Origin: Stutzerimonas sp. S1
GTDB taxonomy: Bacteria > Pseudomonadota > Gammaproteobacteria > Pseudomonadales > Pseudomonadaceae
Assembly (NCBI RefSeq): GCF_025966695.1
Contig: NZ_JAOEIY010000001.1
Coordinates: 62,001-126,000 of the forward strand
Direction of reading: 5' to 3'
Length of the DNA: 64,000 bases
In this document: positions 20,871 to 29,626 of the stretch, piece after piece
How the letters are laid out: each line of letters begins with the position of its first letter
Position numbering within the stretch: position 1 is the stretch's first letter
Notes under the pieces: generated by a model
Told to the model about the DNA's origin: nothing
Seen by the model: only the letters and a program-made list of their open reading frames with translations
Databases searched by the model: none
Translations under genes and position numbers: made by a program

Positions 20871-22298
20871 CTAGTCGCCCATCGGCATCGCGCCGCGCCC
20901 CTCGCGGGGCTGACTGCCGTCATGTCGACCCAGCTGCAGGAAAATACTCGCGGCCAGCAAGGCCATGCCGCCGATACAGAGGAAGGTCAGCCGGAAGGCC
21001 GGCAACACCTCGACACCCTGCGCCCCGGGCACGGTGAATCCGCCAAGCAGCGCACCGGCTGCCGCCACGCCGAGACTCATCGACAGTTGCACCACCACCG
21101 AGAGCAAGCTGTTGCCGCTGCTGGCGTTGGCGTTGCTGAGACCGACCAGCGTGACGGTGTTCATCGCGGTGAACTGCATCGAATTGACCATGCCGATCAG
21201 GCTCAGATGCAGCAGCAGAAGCAGCTGGGAGGTATCGGCATCCACCGTGGCCAGGCTGCCGATCAGCAGGCCCAGCAGCACGGTGTTGCCGAGCAGGATG
21301 TGTCGATAGCCAAAGCGATCGATCAACCCCTTGGCCATTGGCTTGACCAGCATCGCCCCCAGCGCCAGCGGAATCATGGTCATCCCCGCCTGCGCTGGCG
21401 AGTAGCCCAACGCCACCTGCAGCAGCAGCGGCAGCAGGAACGGCAGCGCGCCGCTGCCCAGCCGGGCGAACAGGTTGCCGAAGATCCCGACGGCGAAGCT
21501 GCGCGTATGGAACAGCCTCGGACTGAACAGCGGCGCATCGATGCGCCCGGCGCGCAACCAGTATGCCGCCAGGCAGGCCGCGCCGCCGAACAGCAGCAAC
21601 AGCACCCGCGCGTGCGGCATGCGCAATTCGCCGAGCCCCTCCAGAGCGATGGTAATCAGCACCATCGCGGTACCGAACAGCAGGAAGCCGAGGCTATCGA
21701 AGCGCACCCGCTTGTCCGTCTTGAAATCGGGCATGAAACGGAATGCTGCGATGCAACCGACCAGCCCCACCGGCAGGTTGATCAGGAAGATCCAGTGCCA
21801 GGAGGCGTACTGCACCAGCCAGCCACCGAGCGTCGGCCCGAGCAGCGGCCCGACCATTCCTGGCAGGGCAATGAAGGTCATCACCCGCACGAACTCGCTG
21901 CGCGGAAAGGCGCGCAGCACCACCAGTCGCCCCACCGGCAGCATCAGCGCACCGCCGAGCGCCTGGATCACCCGCGCGGCTACCAGCTGGTTGAAGCTGG
22001 TCGACAGCGCGCACAACAGCGAACCGAGGGTGAACAGCAAAATCGCCGAGAAGAAGATGCGGCGCGTGCCGAAGCGGTCGGCGATCCAGCCGGACGCTGG
22101 AATCAGCAACGCCACGGTGAGCATGTAGGCGATCACCACGCCCTGCATGCGCAGCGGATCCTCGGCCAGGTCGCGGGCCATCGCCGGCAGCGCAGTATTG
22201 AGGATGGTGCCGTCCAGCGTCTGCATGAAAAAGGCGATGGCGACCAGCCAGGGCAGTACGCGGGCGGAGCGGGCATCCAGTACGGCAGTTGATGACAT
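20871..22298 (-). CDS. mdtD: MdtD-like major facilitator efflux transporter (DHA2, 14 spans)
   Basis: 475 residues with many hydrophobic segments. The N-terminal TLDGTILNTALPAMARDL is the motif D1 typical of the DHA2 drug/proton antiporters, and ADRFGTRRIF is the MFS loop signature. The overall text matches MdtD (YegB). The substrate is not predictable. It stands alone and is divergent from the iron operon. Confidence 0.85.
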   Translation of the reverse strand: MSSTAVLDARSARVLPWLVAIAFFMQTLDGTILNTALPAMARDLAEDPLRMQGVVIAYMLTVALLIPASGWIADRFGTRRIFFSAILLFTLGSLLCALSTSFNQLVAARVIQALGGALMLPVGRLVVLRAFPRSEFVRVMTFIALPGMVGPLLGPTLGGWLVQYASWHWIFLINLPVGLVGCIAAFRFMPDFKTDKRVRFDSLGFLLFGTAMVLITIALEGLGELRMPHARVLLLLFGGAACLAAYWLRAGRIDAPLFSPRLFHTRSFAVGIFGNLFARLGSGALPFLLPLLLQVALGYSPAQAGMTMIPLALGAMLVKPMAKGLIDRFGYRHILLGNTVLLGLLIGSLATVDADTSQLLLLLHLSLIGMVNSMQFTAMNTVTLVGLSNANASSGNSLLSVVVQLSMSLGVAAAGALLGGFTVPGAQGVEVLPAFRLTFLCIGGMALLAASIFLQLGRHDGSQPREGRGAMPMGD

Positions 22299-22408
22299 GG
22301 GGGCCCCTGAAGCGAAAAGTGCACCATCTTAGAGGATTCGCCCGCACAGGGTTCGCCGACGAAGGGGCGAGCGGGCATTTGCAACTGACTATTTCAGAGA
22401 TTCTTGAC

Positions 22409-22427
22409 GCGAATCATTAGCATTAAA
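22409..22427. promoter_or_regulatory. Candidate Fur box before iron uptake operon
   Basis: GCGAATCATTAGCATTAAA resembles the Fur repeat (NATWAT-type hexamers; the reverse strand reads AATGCTAATGATTCGC). It lies 50 nt upstream of the P19 gene, the expected place for iron repression. Confidence 0.55.
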
Positions 22428-22477
22428 TATCGCAAGGAGGATGCTTGCTTCGACCTTCCCACCTTCGGAGTTTTCCC

Positions 22478-23011
22478 ATGCGCATCCCCGCTACCCTGGC
22501 CGCCACCGCCCTGCTGCTCACTCCACTCGCCCAGGCGAAGGAATACCCCATCGGTGAACCGCAGCACTGCGGCGGCATGGAAGTCGGTGCGGTGTATCTG
22601 CAACCGGTGGAGATGGACCCGCCGGGCATGATGCGCGCCGCCGCCGAATCCGACGTCCACCTGGAAGCCGACATATCCGCCACCGAGGACAATCGCAACG
22701 GCTGGCAGGAAGGCAGTTTCGTGCCCTACCTGAGCATCCACTACAGCCTGCGCAAGAAGGGCTCCGATGAAGTGGTCGAAGGCGATTTCCACCCGATGGT
22801 CGCCAACGACGGTCCGCACTACGGTGACAACGTCAAGCTGCTCGGCCCGGGCAAGTATCAGCTGACCTTCAAGATCCTGCCGCCGGGCAAGGGCCACAAC
22901 ATGTTCGGCCGCCACGTCGACAAGGAAACCGGCGTGCAGCCCTGGTTCGAAGGCTGCCAGCTGAACTACGAGTTCACCTACGCCGGCATCGGCAAGAAAG
23001 GCGGTTATTGA
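22478..23011 (+). CDS. Periplasmic P19/FtrA-type iron transport protein
   Basis: 177 residues. The start at 22478 follows CGGAG. Signal peptide MRIPATLAATALLLTPLAQA precedes KEYPIGEP. The body has the P19 (Tp34/FetP) family text with metal-binding His and Met: QHCGGMEVGAVYLQPVEMDP, GDFHPMVANDGPHYGDN and GKGHNMFGRHV. P19 binds copper/iron in the periplasm and works with an FTR1 permease to import ferrous or ferric iron. First gene of a four-gene operon behind a Fur-like box. Confidence 0.9.
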   Translation: MRIPATLAATALLLTPLAQAKEYPIGEPQHCGGMEVGAVYLQPVEMDPPGMMRAAAESDVHLEADISATEDNRNGWQEGSFVPYLSIHYSLRKKGSDEVVEGDFHPMVANDGPHYGDNVKLLGPGKYQLTFKILPPGKGHNMFGRHVDKETGVQPWFEGCQLNYEFTYAGIGKKGGY

Positions 23012-23025
23012 AGCGGAGTACTCCC

Positions 23026-23352
23026 ATGCGCACCTTCCTGCTCCGCGCCCTGCTGCTCGCCGGATTCGCCGGTGGCGCACAGGCCGCCCTGCCCACCTAT
23101 GAGCTGACCATCCGCGACGGCCATTTCGAACCCGCGTCGATCGAAGTGCCGGCGCGCCAGCGTTTCAAGATCGTGGTGCACAACGCCGGCAGCGGTCCGA
23201 CCGAGTTCGAGAGCACACCGCTGCGGGTGGAGAAGGTGCTGTCGCCGGGTGTGACGTCGTTCGTCGTGATCCATCCGCTGAAGCCGGGTCGTTATCCGTT
23301 CTTCGATGAATTCCACATGGACCTTCCCGAAGGCGAGATCATCGCCAGGTAG
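23026..23352 (+). CDS. Cupredoxin-like periplasmic protein of the FTR1 iron system
   Basis: 108 residues with signal peptide (ending GGAQAALP). A cupredoxin_1 domain follows with YELTIRDGHFEPASIEVPA, FKIVVHNAGSGPTEFES and GRYPFFDEFHMDLPEG. It corresponds to FtrB of the FtrABCD system, which is thought to handle electron or copper transfer for iron oxidation before FTR1 uptake. Starts 14 nt after the P19 gene. Confidence 0.88.
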   Translation: MRTFLLRALLLAGFAGGAQAALPTYELTIRDGHFEPASIEVPARQRFKIVVHNAGSGPTEFESTPLRVEKVLSPGVTSFVVIHPLKPGRYPFFDEFHMDLPEGEIIAR

Positions 23353-23367
23353 TGCAGGAGAGCTGGC

Positions 23368-24225
23368 ATGGGCCAATCAATGTTCATCGTCTGGCGCGAG
23401 AGCGTCGAGGCACTGCTGGTCATCGGCATCCTGCATGCGTGGTTGCGCCAGCAGCCGGGCGCGGGCCACGCGCTGCGCATGCTCTGGGGCGGCGTCGCGG
23501 CCGGCCTGGGGCTGGCGGTCGCGCTGGGCTGGGGCGTGCTGCGCGCCGGCGACTGGCTGGCCGGCAGCGGCGGCGAGTGGTTCCAGTGCGGCATGCTGCT
23601 GGTGGCGAGCATGCTGATCCTGCACATGGTCGGCTGGATGCATCACCACGGCCGCACGCTCAAGAGCAGCCTGCAGAACAGCGCGGCGCAGAAGCTCAGC
23701 CAGGGCAGCGGCTTCGGCCTGCTGCTGCTCGCCATGCTTGCGGTCGGGCGCGAGGGCAGCGAAACGGTAGTGTTCCTCTACGGCATCGGCAACCAGCAGC
23801 AGGGCCACGACCTCACCGGTTTCATCATCGGTGGCGTGCTCGGCTTCGTGCTTGCGCTGCTCAGCTACGCCGCACTGCAGGCCGGCAGTCGGTACTTTTC
23901 CTGGCGGCGCTTCTTCCAGGTCAGCGAGGCGTTGTTGCTGCTGCTGGGCAGCGCGCTGCTGATGGCCGGTCTGGATCGCTTCAGCGGCCAGCTGATGGGG
24001 ATGGATGTGCCGGAGCAGTTCTACAGCTTCTTCGGCGATCCGCTATGGGATACCTCGGCCTGGCTGGATGACGATGGCGCGCTGGGCGGCACGATCGCCG
24101 GACTCACCGGTTACCGTGCCATGCCGTCGCTGGCGGCGGCGCTGACCATGCTGGCGTACTGGCTGGCCGTGTGGGCCTGGCTGCGACCGGCGACGCCCGC
24201 ACCGCTGGCAGTGAGGCCGGCATGA
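23368..24225 (+). CDS. FTR1-family iron permease
   Basis: 285 residues with seven predicted spans. Both RExxE iron-translocation motifs are intact: RESVE at 10-14 and REGSE at 128-132. It moves iron across the inner membrane. It lies in the operon between the cupredoxin and the ferredoxin gene and overlaps the latter by ATGA. Called FtrC or EfeU in related systems. Confidence 0.93.
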   Translation: MGQSMFIVWRESVEALLVIGILHAWLRQQPGAGHALRMLWGGVAAGLGLAVALGWGVLRAGDWLAGSGGEWFQCGMLLVASMLILHMVGWMHHHGRTLKSSLQNSAAQKLSQGSGFGLLLLAMLAVGREGSETVVFLYGIGNQQQGHDLTGFIIGGVLGFVLALLSYAALQAGSRYFSWRRFFQVSEALLLLLGSALLMAGLDRFSGQLMGMDVPEQFYSFFGDPLWDTSAWLDDDGALGGTIAGLTGYRAMPSLAAALTMLAYWLAVWAWLRPATPAPLAVRPA

Positions 24226-25598
24226 TCGCCCAGACGCCCTGGCTGGCACGCGCCGGCGATGCCCTGCGCCGCCACGCCGCGGCGATCCGGACGGTGCAGT
24301 GGCTGGTGGTCGGTTTCTACCTGGTGCTACTGGTGATCCCCGCCCTGTTGCCATTGCCGCCGGCTCAGGCAGGCATGCTCGACAACCTGACGCTGCTGGC
24401 ACAGTTCGTCTTCTGGGGCCTGTGGTGGCCGTTCGTGCTGCTGTCGATGGTGCTGTTCGGCCGGTTATGGTGCGGTGTGCTCTGCCCGGAAGGCTCGCTC
24501 AGCGAGTGGATCAGCTGGCGCGGGCTCGGCAAGGGCACACCGCGCTGGATTCGCTGGGGCGGCTGGCCGACCATCGCCTTCATCCTCACCACCGTCTATG
24601 GCCAGCTGATCAGCGTCTACGATTACGCCCAGGCCGCGCTACTGATCCTGGGAGGCTCCACCGTCGCGGCGATGTTGGTGGGTTACCTCTATGGCCGCGG
24701 CAAGCGCGTCTGGTGCCGCTACCTGTGCCCGGTCAGCGGGGTATTCTCGCTGCTTGCCCGGCTCGCCCCGCTGCACTACAAGGTCGACGAACAGCGCTGG
24801 CTCGCCAACAACGGTCCGCACCTGCCACCGCCGAACTGCGCACCGCTGCTGGACATCCGCCGCATGCAGGGCGCCAGCGATTGCCATGCCTGCGGTCGCT
24901 GCAGCGGCCAACGCGGCGCCGTGCAGCTCAGCGCGCGCTCGCCGAATCAGGAAATCCTCATCGTCGGCAGCCTGCCGCAGCACAGCCACTGGGACAGCAC
25001 CCTGCTGCTGTTCGGCGTAATCGGCCTGGCAATGGGCGCCTTCCAGTGGACGGTCAGCCCCTGGTTCATCGCCCTGAAACAGACTGCCGCCGAATGGCTG
25101 GTCGATCGCGAGCTGTTCTGGCCGCTGGAAGCCGATGCACCCTGGTGGCTGCTGACGCATTATCCGCAGCTCAACGACGCCTTCAGCTGGCTCGACGGCG
25201 CAGCCATTCTCACCTACATCGGCGCCGCCGCGCTGCTGCTCGGCGGCGCGCTGTGGCTGCTGGTGCGGGCCGCCGTACGTCTGATGGGACGCAGCGGCAA
25301 CGTCTTCCATCATCTGGCGCTGAGCCTGACACCGCTGGGCGGTGCCGGGCTGTTCCTCGGCCTATCCGCCACCACCGTGAAGCTGCTGCGTTACGAGGGA
25401 CTGGTGCTGGCCTGGGTCCAGCCAGCGCGTGCGCTGCTGCTGATCGGAGCGATCGTCTGGAGCCTGTATCTGGCCTGGAACGTCATCGGTCACCATGGCG
25501 CCAATGGCCTGCGCCGCCTGCTGGCGTTCGCCTGCATCAGCACCGGATGCGCGCTGGTGGGCTATGGCTGGTGGCTGCAATTCTGGGGCTGGAGCTGA
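24222..25598 (+). CDS. Membrane 4Fe-4S ferredoxin of the FTR1 iron system (FtrD-like)
   Basis: 458 residues. The ATG overlaps the FTR1 stop (ATGA). A multi-span NapH-like protein with cysteine groups WCGVLCPEGSLSEW, CRYLCPVSGVFSLLAR and CHACGRC, able to hold iron-sulfur clusters near the membrane. It is thought to pass electrons to the periplasmic partners P19 and cupredoxin. Last gene of the operon, followed by a strong hairpin. Confidence 0.88.
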   Translation: MIAQTPWLARAGDALRRHAAAIRTVQWLVVGFYLVLLVIPALLPLPPAQAGMLDNLTLLAQFVFWGLWWPFVLLSMVLFGRLWCGVLCPEGSLSEWISWRGLGKGTPRWIRWGGWPTIAFILTTVYGQLISVYDYAQAALLILGGSTVAAMLVGYLYGRGKRVWCRYLCPVSGVFSLLARLAPLHYKVDEQRWLANNGPHLPPPNCAPLLDIRRMQGASDCHACGRCSGQRGAVQLSARSPNQEILIVGSLPQHSHWDSTLLLFGVIGLAMGAFQWTVSPWFIALKQTAAEWLVDRELFWPLEADAPWWLLTHYPQLNDAFSWLDGAAILTYIGAAALLLGGALWLLVRAAVRLMGRSGNVFHHLALSLTPLGGAGLFLGLSATTVKLLRYEGLVLAWVQPARALLLIGAIVWSLYLAWNVIGHHGANGLRRLLAFACISTGCALVGYGWWLQFWGWS

Positions 25599-25631
25599 GG
25601 TTTCAGCGACATCCGGTGAGCTGAAGGCCAT

Positions 25632-25656
25632 GCGCGCCCGAGTCGGTCGGGCGCGC
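25632..25656. terminator. Bidirectional hairpin between iron operon and nrdG
   Basis: GCGCGCCCGA (25632-25641) pairs with TCGGGCGCGC (25647-25656) between two convergent stop codons. No T run. Confidence 0.6.
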
Positions 25657-25676
25657 CGCATCAGTCCGCGCCATCG

Positions 25677-26372
25677 CTATCCGCGCAACACAAACGAAGG
25701 AAACAGCCGATCCAGTCGCTCCCATAAGCGCTGCTGGTCATAGGGCGCACGGCTGTCGGCAAGGCTGTCATCAAGCATGTGCGCGGTGCGCACGCACTGT
25801 ACGGCGAAGCGCTCGACACCCAGCCGACGCAGGCGCTGGGCCATGTCCCACAGCGTATCGGCGTCGAACAGCTGCCAGTGCACGGTGGTCCGGCACTCAT
25901 GCTCGACGCCGCTTTCCAGCAGGTGTTCGAGACTGGTCCAGTTGGCCTTGCCACTGCCATCCACGCCGGTGATCGCGGTGCTCTGCTCGGGTAGCGCCTT
26001 GACGTCGAAACCGACCCAGTCCACCAGCGGCAGCACCTGACGAAACAGCTTCGGCTTGATCCCGGCACTGTGCAGGCCGACCTTGTAGCCCAGCGCCCGC
26101 ACCTGGGCGATGGCCTCCGGTAGCGCGGTCTGCAGGGTCGGTTCGCCACCGCTGAACACCACCGCCTCGAGCAGGCCGATGCGCTGCTCGAGGAACGCGA
26201 GAATCTCAGGCCACGGCTTTTCCTCGCCGCCGCAGGCGGGGATCAGCTGCGGGTTGTGGCAGTAGCGGCAGCGCCAGCCGCAGCCCTGGCAGAACAGTAC
26301 GCAGGCCAGATGATCAGGGAAATCCAGAGTGGTCAGGGGCACCAGGCCCCCGACACGCAGCGCTGCGGTCAC
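25677..26372 (-). CDS. nrdG: Anaerobic ribonucleotide reductase activating protein (radical SAM)
   Basis: 231 residues. The start codon is GTG at 26370-26372, overlapping the stop of the small glycyl-radical gene (GTGA). The radical-SAM cluster motif CX3CX2C is in CGWRCRYC (near residues 31-38), and FSGGEPTLQ is the SAM-binding GGE region. It makes the glycyl radical on NrdD, allowing deoxynucleotide synthesis without oxygen. Last of nrdD, mini-nrdD, nrdG on the minus strand. Confidence 0.93.
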   Translation of the reverse strand: MTAALRVGGLVPLTTLDFPDHLACVLFCQGCGWRCRYCHNPQLIPACGGEEKPWPEILAFLEQRIGLLEAVVFSGGEPTLQTALPEAIAQVRALGYKVGLHSAGIKPKLFRQVLPLVDWVGFDVKALPEQSTAITGVDGSGKANWTSLEHLLESGVEHECRTTVHWQLFDADTLWDMAQRLRRLGVERFAVQCVRTAHMLDDSLADSRAPYDQQRLWERLDRLFPSFVLRG

Positions 26373-26524
26373 CGCGCCGCCGCTTCGGTGAAATGCAGGC
26401 GCTCGCGGTGCTCGGACTGCTTGCCCGGATTGAACGCCGCGACCGGGCGGTGATAGCCCATCACGCGGGTCCAGACTTCACAACGCTGGCGTTGCTCCTG
26501 GGGCAATTGGCTGGCTTGGCTCAT
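26369..26524 (-). CDS. Separate glycyl-radical domain of class III ribonucleotide reductase (mini-NrdD)
   Basis: 51 residues, start at 26522-26524 behind a clear AAGGAG. The text CEVWTRVMGYHRPVAAFNPG is the glycyl-radical C-terminus normally fused to NrdD. Gly23 in RVMGY is the expected radical site. The upstream NrdD chain ends just after its zinc ribbon, before this segment, so the enzyme is encoded in two pieces with 76 nt between them. The mini-protein overlaps nrdG. Its own ribosome site and exact motif argue against a sequencing frameshift. Confidence 0.85.
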   Translation of the reverse strand: MSQASQLPQEQRQRCEVWTRVMGYHRPVAAFNPGKQSEHRERLHFTEAAAR

Positions 26525-26600
26525 GGTGCTTCTCCTTACTTGCTGGGGTGTGAGTATGCAGCGCCGCACCATGCGGAGCCGCGGGGCATGGGGTCGCAGT

Positions 26601-28616
26601 TCAGGCGGGCAATGCCGCTTCGGCGCGCTGCTTGTGCAGCAGGGCCTCGTCGCACTTGGGGCAGAACTCGTGCTCGCCGGCCAGGTAGCCGTGCACCGGG
26701 CAGATCGAGAAGGTCGGCGTCACCGTCAGGTACGGCAGGCGGAAACGCGACAGGGCGTTGCGCACCAGCTTCTTGCAGGCTTCGGTGGAGGAAATCTGCT
26801 CGGCCATGTACAGGTGCAGCACGGTGCCGCCGGTGTACTTGGTCTGCAGCTCGTCCTGCAGCGCCAGTGCCTCGAAGGGATCGTCGGTGAAGCCCACCGG
26901 CAGCTGCGAGGAGTTGGTGTAGTACGGCGCCTCGGCCGAGCCGGCCTGGAGGATGTCCGGGAAGCGCTTGCGGTCTTCCTTGGCGAAGCGGTAGGTGGTG
27001 CCCTCGGCGGGCGTCGCCTCGAGGTTGTAGAGGTGGCCGGTGGCTTCCTGGAACTGCACCAGCCGCGCGCGGACATGGTCGAGCAGCTCCACGGCCAGCG
27101 CGCGGCCGGCCGCTGTGTGCATGCCCTCGCTGTCGTCGGTGAAGTTGCGCACCATCTCGTGCAGGCCGTTCACGCCGATGGTGGAGAAGTGATTGCGCAG
27201 CGTGCCGAGGTAGCGTTTGGTGTACGGGTAGAGTCCGGCATCCATGTGATGCTGGATCACCTTGCGCTTGACCTCGAGGCTCTGCCGCGCCATGTCCAGC
27301 AGCGCGTCCAGATGCTCGAGCAGCGCTGACTTGTCGCCGGCGTGCAGATAGCCCAGCCGCGCGCAGTTGATGGTCACCACGCCGAGCGAGCCGGTCTGCT
27401 CGGCCGAACCGAACAGCCCGCCGCCGCGCTTGAGCAACTCGCGCACGTCCAGTTGCAGGCGACAGCACATCGAGCGCACCTGGTTGGGCTGCATGTCCGA
27501 GTTGAGGAAATTCTGGAAGTACGGCAGGCCGTAACGCGCGGTCATCTCGAACAGGCGCTCGGCGTTCTCGCTGTCCCAAGGGAAATCGTGGGTGATGTTG
27601 TAGGTCGGAATCGGGAAGGTGAACACCCGGCCGAGACCGTCGCCGGCCTGCATGACTTCTATATAGGCGCGGTTGATCAGCTCCATCTCCGCCTGCAGCT
27701 CGCCGTAGGCGAAGGGCATCTCCTCGCCGCCGATATAGGGGATCTGCTCGCGCAGGTCCTCGGGGCAGACCCAGTCGAAGGTCAGGTTGGTGAACGGTGT
27801 CTGCGTGCCCCAGCGCGACGGCACGTTGAGATTGTAGATGAACTCCTGGATCGCCTGACGCACCTCGTCAAAACCGAGGTTGTCCTTACGCACGAAGGGC
27901 GCGAGATAGGTATCGAAGCTGCTGAACGCCTGCGCGCCGGCCCACTCGTTCTGCAGCGTGCCGAGAAAGTTGACCATCTGCCCCAGCGCGCTGGACAGGT
28001 GCTTCGGCGGACCGGCCTCGACCCGTCCGGGAATGCCGTTGAAGCCCTCGTTGAGCAGCGTGCGCAGCGACCAGCCGGCGCAGTAGCCGGCGAGCATGTC
28101 CAGGTCATGGATGTGCAGATCGCCGTCGCGGTGGGCGCGGCCAATCTCCGGGCTGTAGACCTCGTCCAGCCAGTAGTTGGCGGTCACCTTGCCGGAGACG
28201 TTGAGGATCAACCCGCCCAGCGAATAGCCCTGGTTGGCGTTGGCACGCACCCGCCAGTCCTCGCGCGAGAGGTATTCGTTCATCGACGCGGCGACGTCGA
28301 CGATGGCCTTGCGGTCGCGCCGCAGGCGGCCGTGCCGCTCGCGGTAGACGATATAGGCCCGCGCAGTGTCGAAGTAGCCGGCCTCCATCAGCGTTTGCTC
28401 GACTCGGTCCTGCACCTGCTCGACATCGACTTCCGGCAACGCCGCCAGCTGTCGCTGCACGGCATCGGCCAATGCCCGGGCCGTGGTTGCACCGAACTCG
28501 CCGGTCGCTTCGCCCGCCGCCTCGATGGCCCGGCTGATCTTGTCCAGCTCGAAATCGACCTGCCGCCCGTCCCGCTTGCGCAGCCTCATCGGCATCCTTC
28601 CACCCTGCTCGCTCAT
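26601..28616 (-). CDS. nrdD: Anaerobic ribonucleoside-triphosphate reductase, catalytic subunit without glycyl-radical tail
   Basis: 671 residues. The ATG at 28614-28616 follows GGAGG. An N-terminal ATP-cone (MRLRKRDGRQVDFELDKISR, with about 90 residues) precedes the class III core (MNEYLSREDW, LHIHDLDMLAGYCAGWSL, NLNVPSRWGTQTPFTNLTFD). The C-terminal zinc ribbon CPVHGY...FCPKC is present, but the chain ends before the RVxGY glycine motif, which is on the next small gene. Reduces nucleotides anaerobically. An ANR-type box lies 86 nt upstream. Confidence 0.93.
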   Translation of the reverse strand: MSEQGGRMPMRLRKRDGRQVDFELDKISRAIEAAGEATGEFGATTARALADAVQRQLAALPEVDVEQVQDRVEQTLMEAGYFDTARAYIVYRERHGRLRRDRKAIVDVAASMNEYLSREDWRVRANANQGYSLGGLILNVSGKVTANYWLDEVYSPEIGRAHRDGDLHIHDLDMLAGYCAGWSLRTLLNEGFNGIPGRVEAGPPKHLSSALGQMVNFLGTLQNEWAGAQAFSSFDTYLAPFVRKDNLGFDEVRQAIQEFIYNLNVPSRWGTQTPFTNLTFDWVCPEDLREQIPYIGGEEMPFAYGELQAEMELINRAYIEVMQAGDGLGRVFTFPIPTYNITHDFPWDSENAERLFEMTARYGLPYFQNFLNSDMQPNQVRSMCCRLQLDVRELLKRGGGLFGSAEQTGSLGVVTINCARLGYLHAGDKSALLEHLDALLDMARQSLEVKRKVIQHHMDAGLYPYTKRYLGTLRNHFSTIGVNGLHEMVRNFTDDSEGMHTAAGRALAVELLDHVRARLVQFQEATGHLYNLEATPAEGTTYRFAKEDRKRFPDILQAGSAEAPYYTNSSQLPVGFTDDPFEALALQDELQTKYTGGTVLHLYMAEQISSTEACKKLVRNALSRFRLPYLTVTPTFSICPVHGYLAGEHEFCPKCDEALLHKQRAEAALPA

Positions 28617-28701
28617 TAGACCTCCGATCACTACATGTAGTTATCAATGGCGCGACAACCACTAGATGCTGTGAATCTACGGGCTATCCCCTGGAAGCAA
28701 A

Positions 28702-28715
28702 TTGACCATCATCAA
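28702..28715. promoter_or_regulatory. ANR/DNR (FNR-type) box between nrdD and a DNR-family gene
   Basis: TTGACCATCATCAA matches TTGAY-N4-ATCAA. It lies 86 nt before nrdD and 137 nt before the divergent regulator gene. The first distance suits activation of nrdD. Confidence 0.75.
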
Positions 28716-28851
28716 GACCGGACAAAGACTTGGGGAGTGGCGGGCGGAGCGCCCCGCCGCTCCAACTTGTCCATGGTCAAGGAAATCGGACCGGCCGACC
28801 TCCTAGGATGCAGCCTCGAACCATCCCGGCCTCGGTGTCGGGGGAGGAACC

Positions 28852-29529
28852 ATGCTTACCGAACCGTCCCTAATCGCAGCGTTGCGCCGCCACCATCTGT
28901 TCAGCCGCCTGCCGGAGGCCGCGATGCAGGAGGTCTGTGCGTCGGCCAACCTGAAACGCCTGCCGGCAGGCGCCTCGCTGTTTCATCAGGGTGACAAGGC
29001 CGATCGCTTCTATTTCCTCTTCAGCGGGCAGATCAAGCTGCACCGGGTGATCTGCGATGGACAGGAAAAGCTGGTGGAAGTGATGCGCCCGGGCGAGTCG
29101 TTCGCCGAAGCATTGCTGTTTCGCGGCATGCCGCTGTACCCGGTCAGCGCCACCGCGCTGAAGGCCAGCCTGGTCGCCAGCCTGAACGGTCCGCAATACC
29201 GGCGCATGCTGGAAGAGCACCCGGGAATCTGTCTGGAAATTCTCGCCACGCTGAGTGTGCGCCTGCACCAGCGCATGGGCGAGATCGATACCCTCACGCT
29301 GGCCAATGCCAGCCGCCGCGTGGTGCGCTTTCTCACCCAGGCGCAGAACGACGACAGTGGCGTGATCATGCTCGACGTGCCCAAGCGTCTGATCGCCTCG
29401 AAGCTGGGCATCCAGCCGGAAACCTTTTCGCGCATCCTGCACCGGCTGGTGGAGTCCGGAACCATCGCCGTACAGCGACGACGCATCGAGATCCTCGACA
29501 GCCGCGGACTGGCAGCCTACGACGAATAG
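28852..29529 (+). CDS. CRP/FNR-family regulator, DNR type
   Basis: 225 residues. A cyclic-nucleotide-type sensor domain (residues about 20-130) is followed by a C-terminal helix-turn-helix with the FNR recognition signature ETFSR in IQPETFSRILHRL. It lacks the N-terminal cysteines of FNR/ANR, so it does not hold an oxygen-sensing cluster. It belongs to the DNR group of NO-responsive denitrification regulators. P. stutzeri is known to have several (DnrD, DnrE, DnrS); its position beside nrdD might make this DnrS, but I am not certain. Divergent from nrdD. Confidence 0.88.
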   Translation: MLTEPSLIAALRRHHLFSRLPEAAMQEVCASANLKRLPAGASLFHQGDKADRFYFLFSGQIKLHRVICDGQEKLVEVMRPGESFAEALLFRGMPLYPVSATALKASLVASLNGPQYRRMLEEHPGICLEILATLSVRLHQRMGEIDTLTLANASRRVVRFLTQAQNDDSGVIMLDVPKRLIASKLGIQPETFSRILHRLVESGTIAVQRRRIEILDSRGLAAYDE

Positions 29530-29554
29530 CCTGCGGCCGATCGCCTCAGGGGTC

Positions 29555-29568
29555 TTGATTGCAATCAA
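29555..29568. promoter_or_regulatory. Perfect ANR/DNR box before the zinc-binding protein gene
   Basis: TTGATTGCAATCAA is a perfect FNR-type palindrome, 58 nt upstream of the next start codon. It predicts anaerobic induction. Confidence 0.85.
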
Positions 29569-29626
29569 CGCCGTTCGCGCCTGCGGACGCGATACTGCCC
29601 ACCGTTTCAAGCCGCGGGAGGATTTC

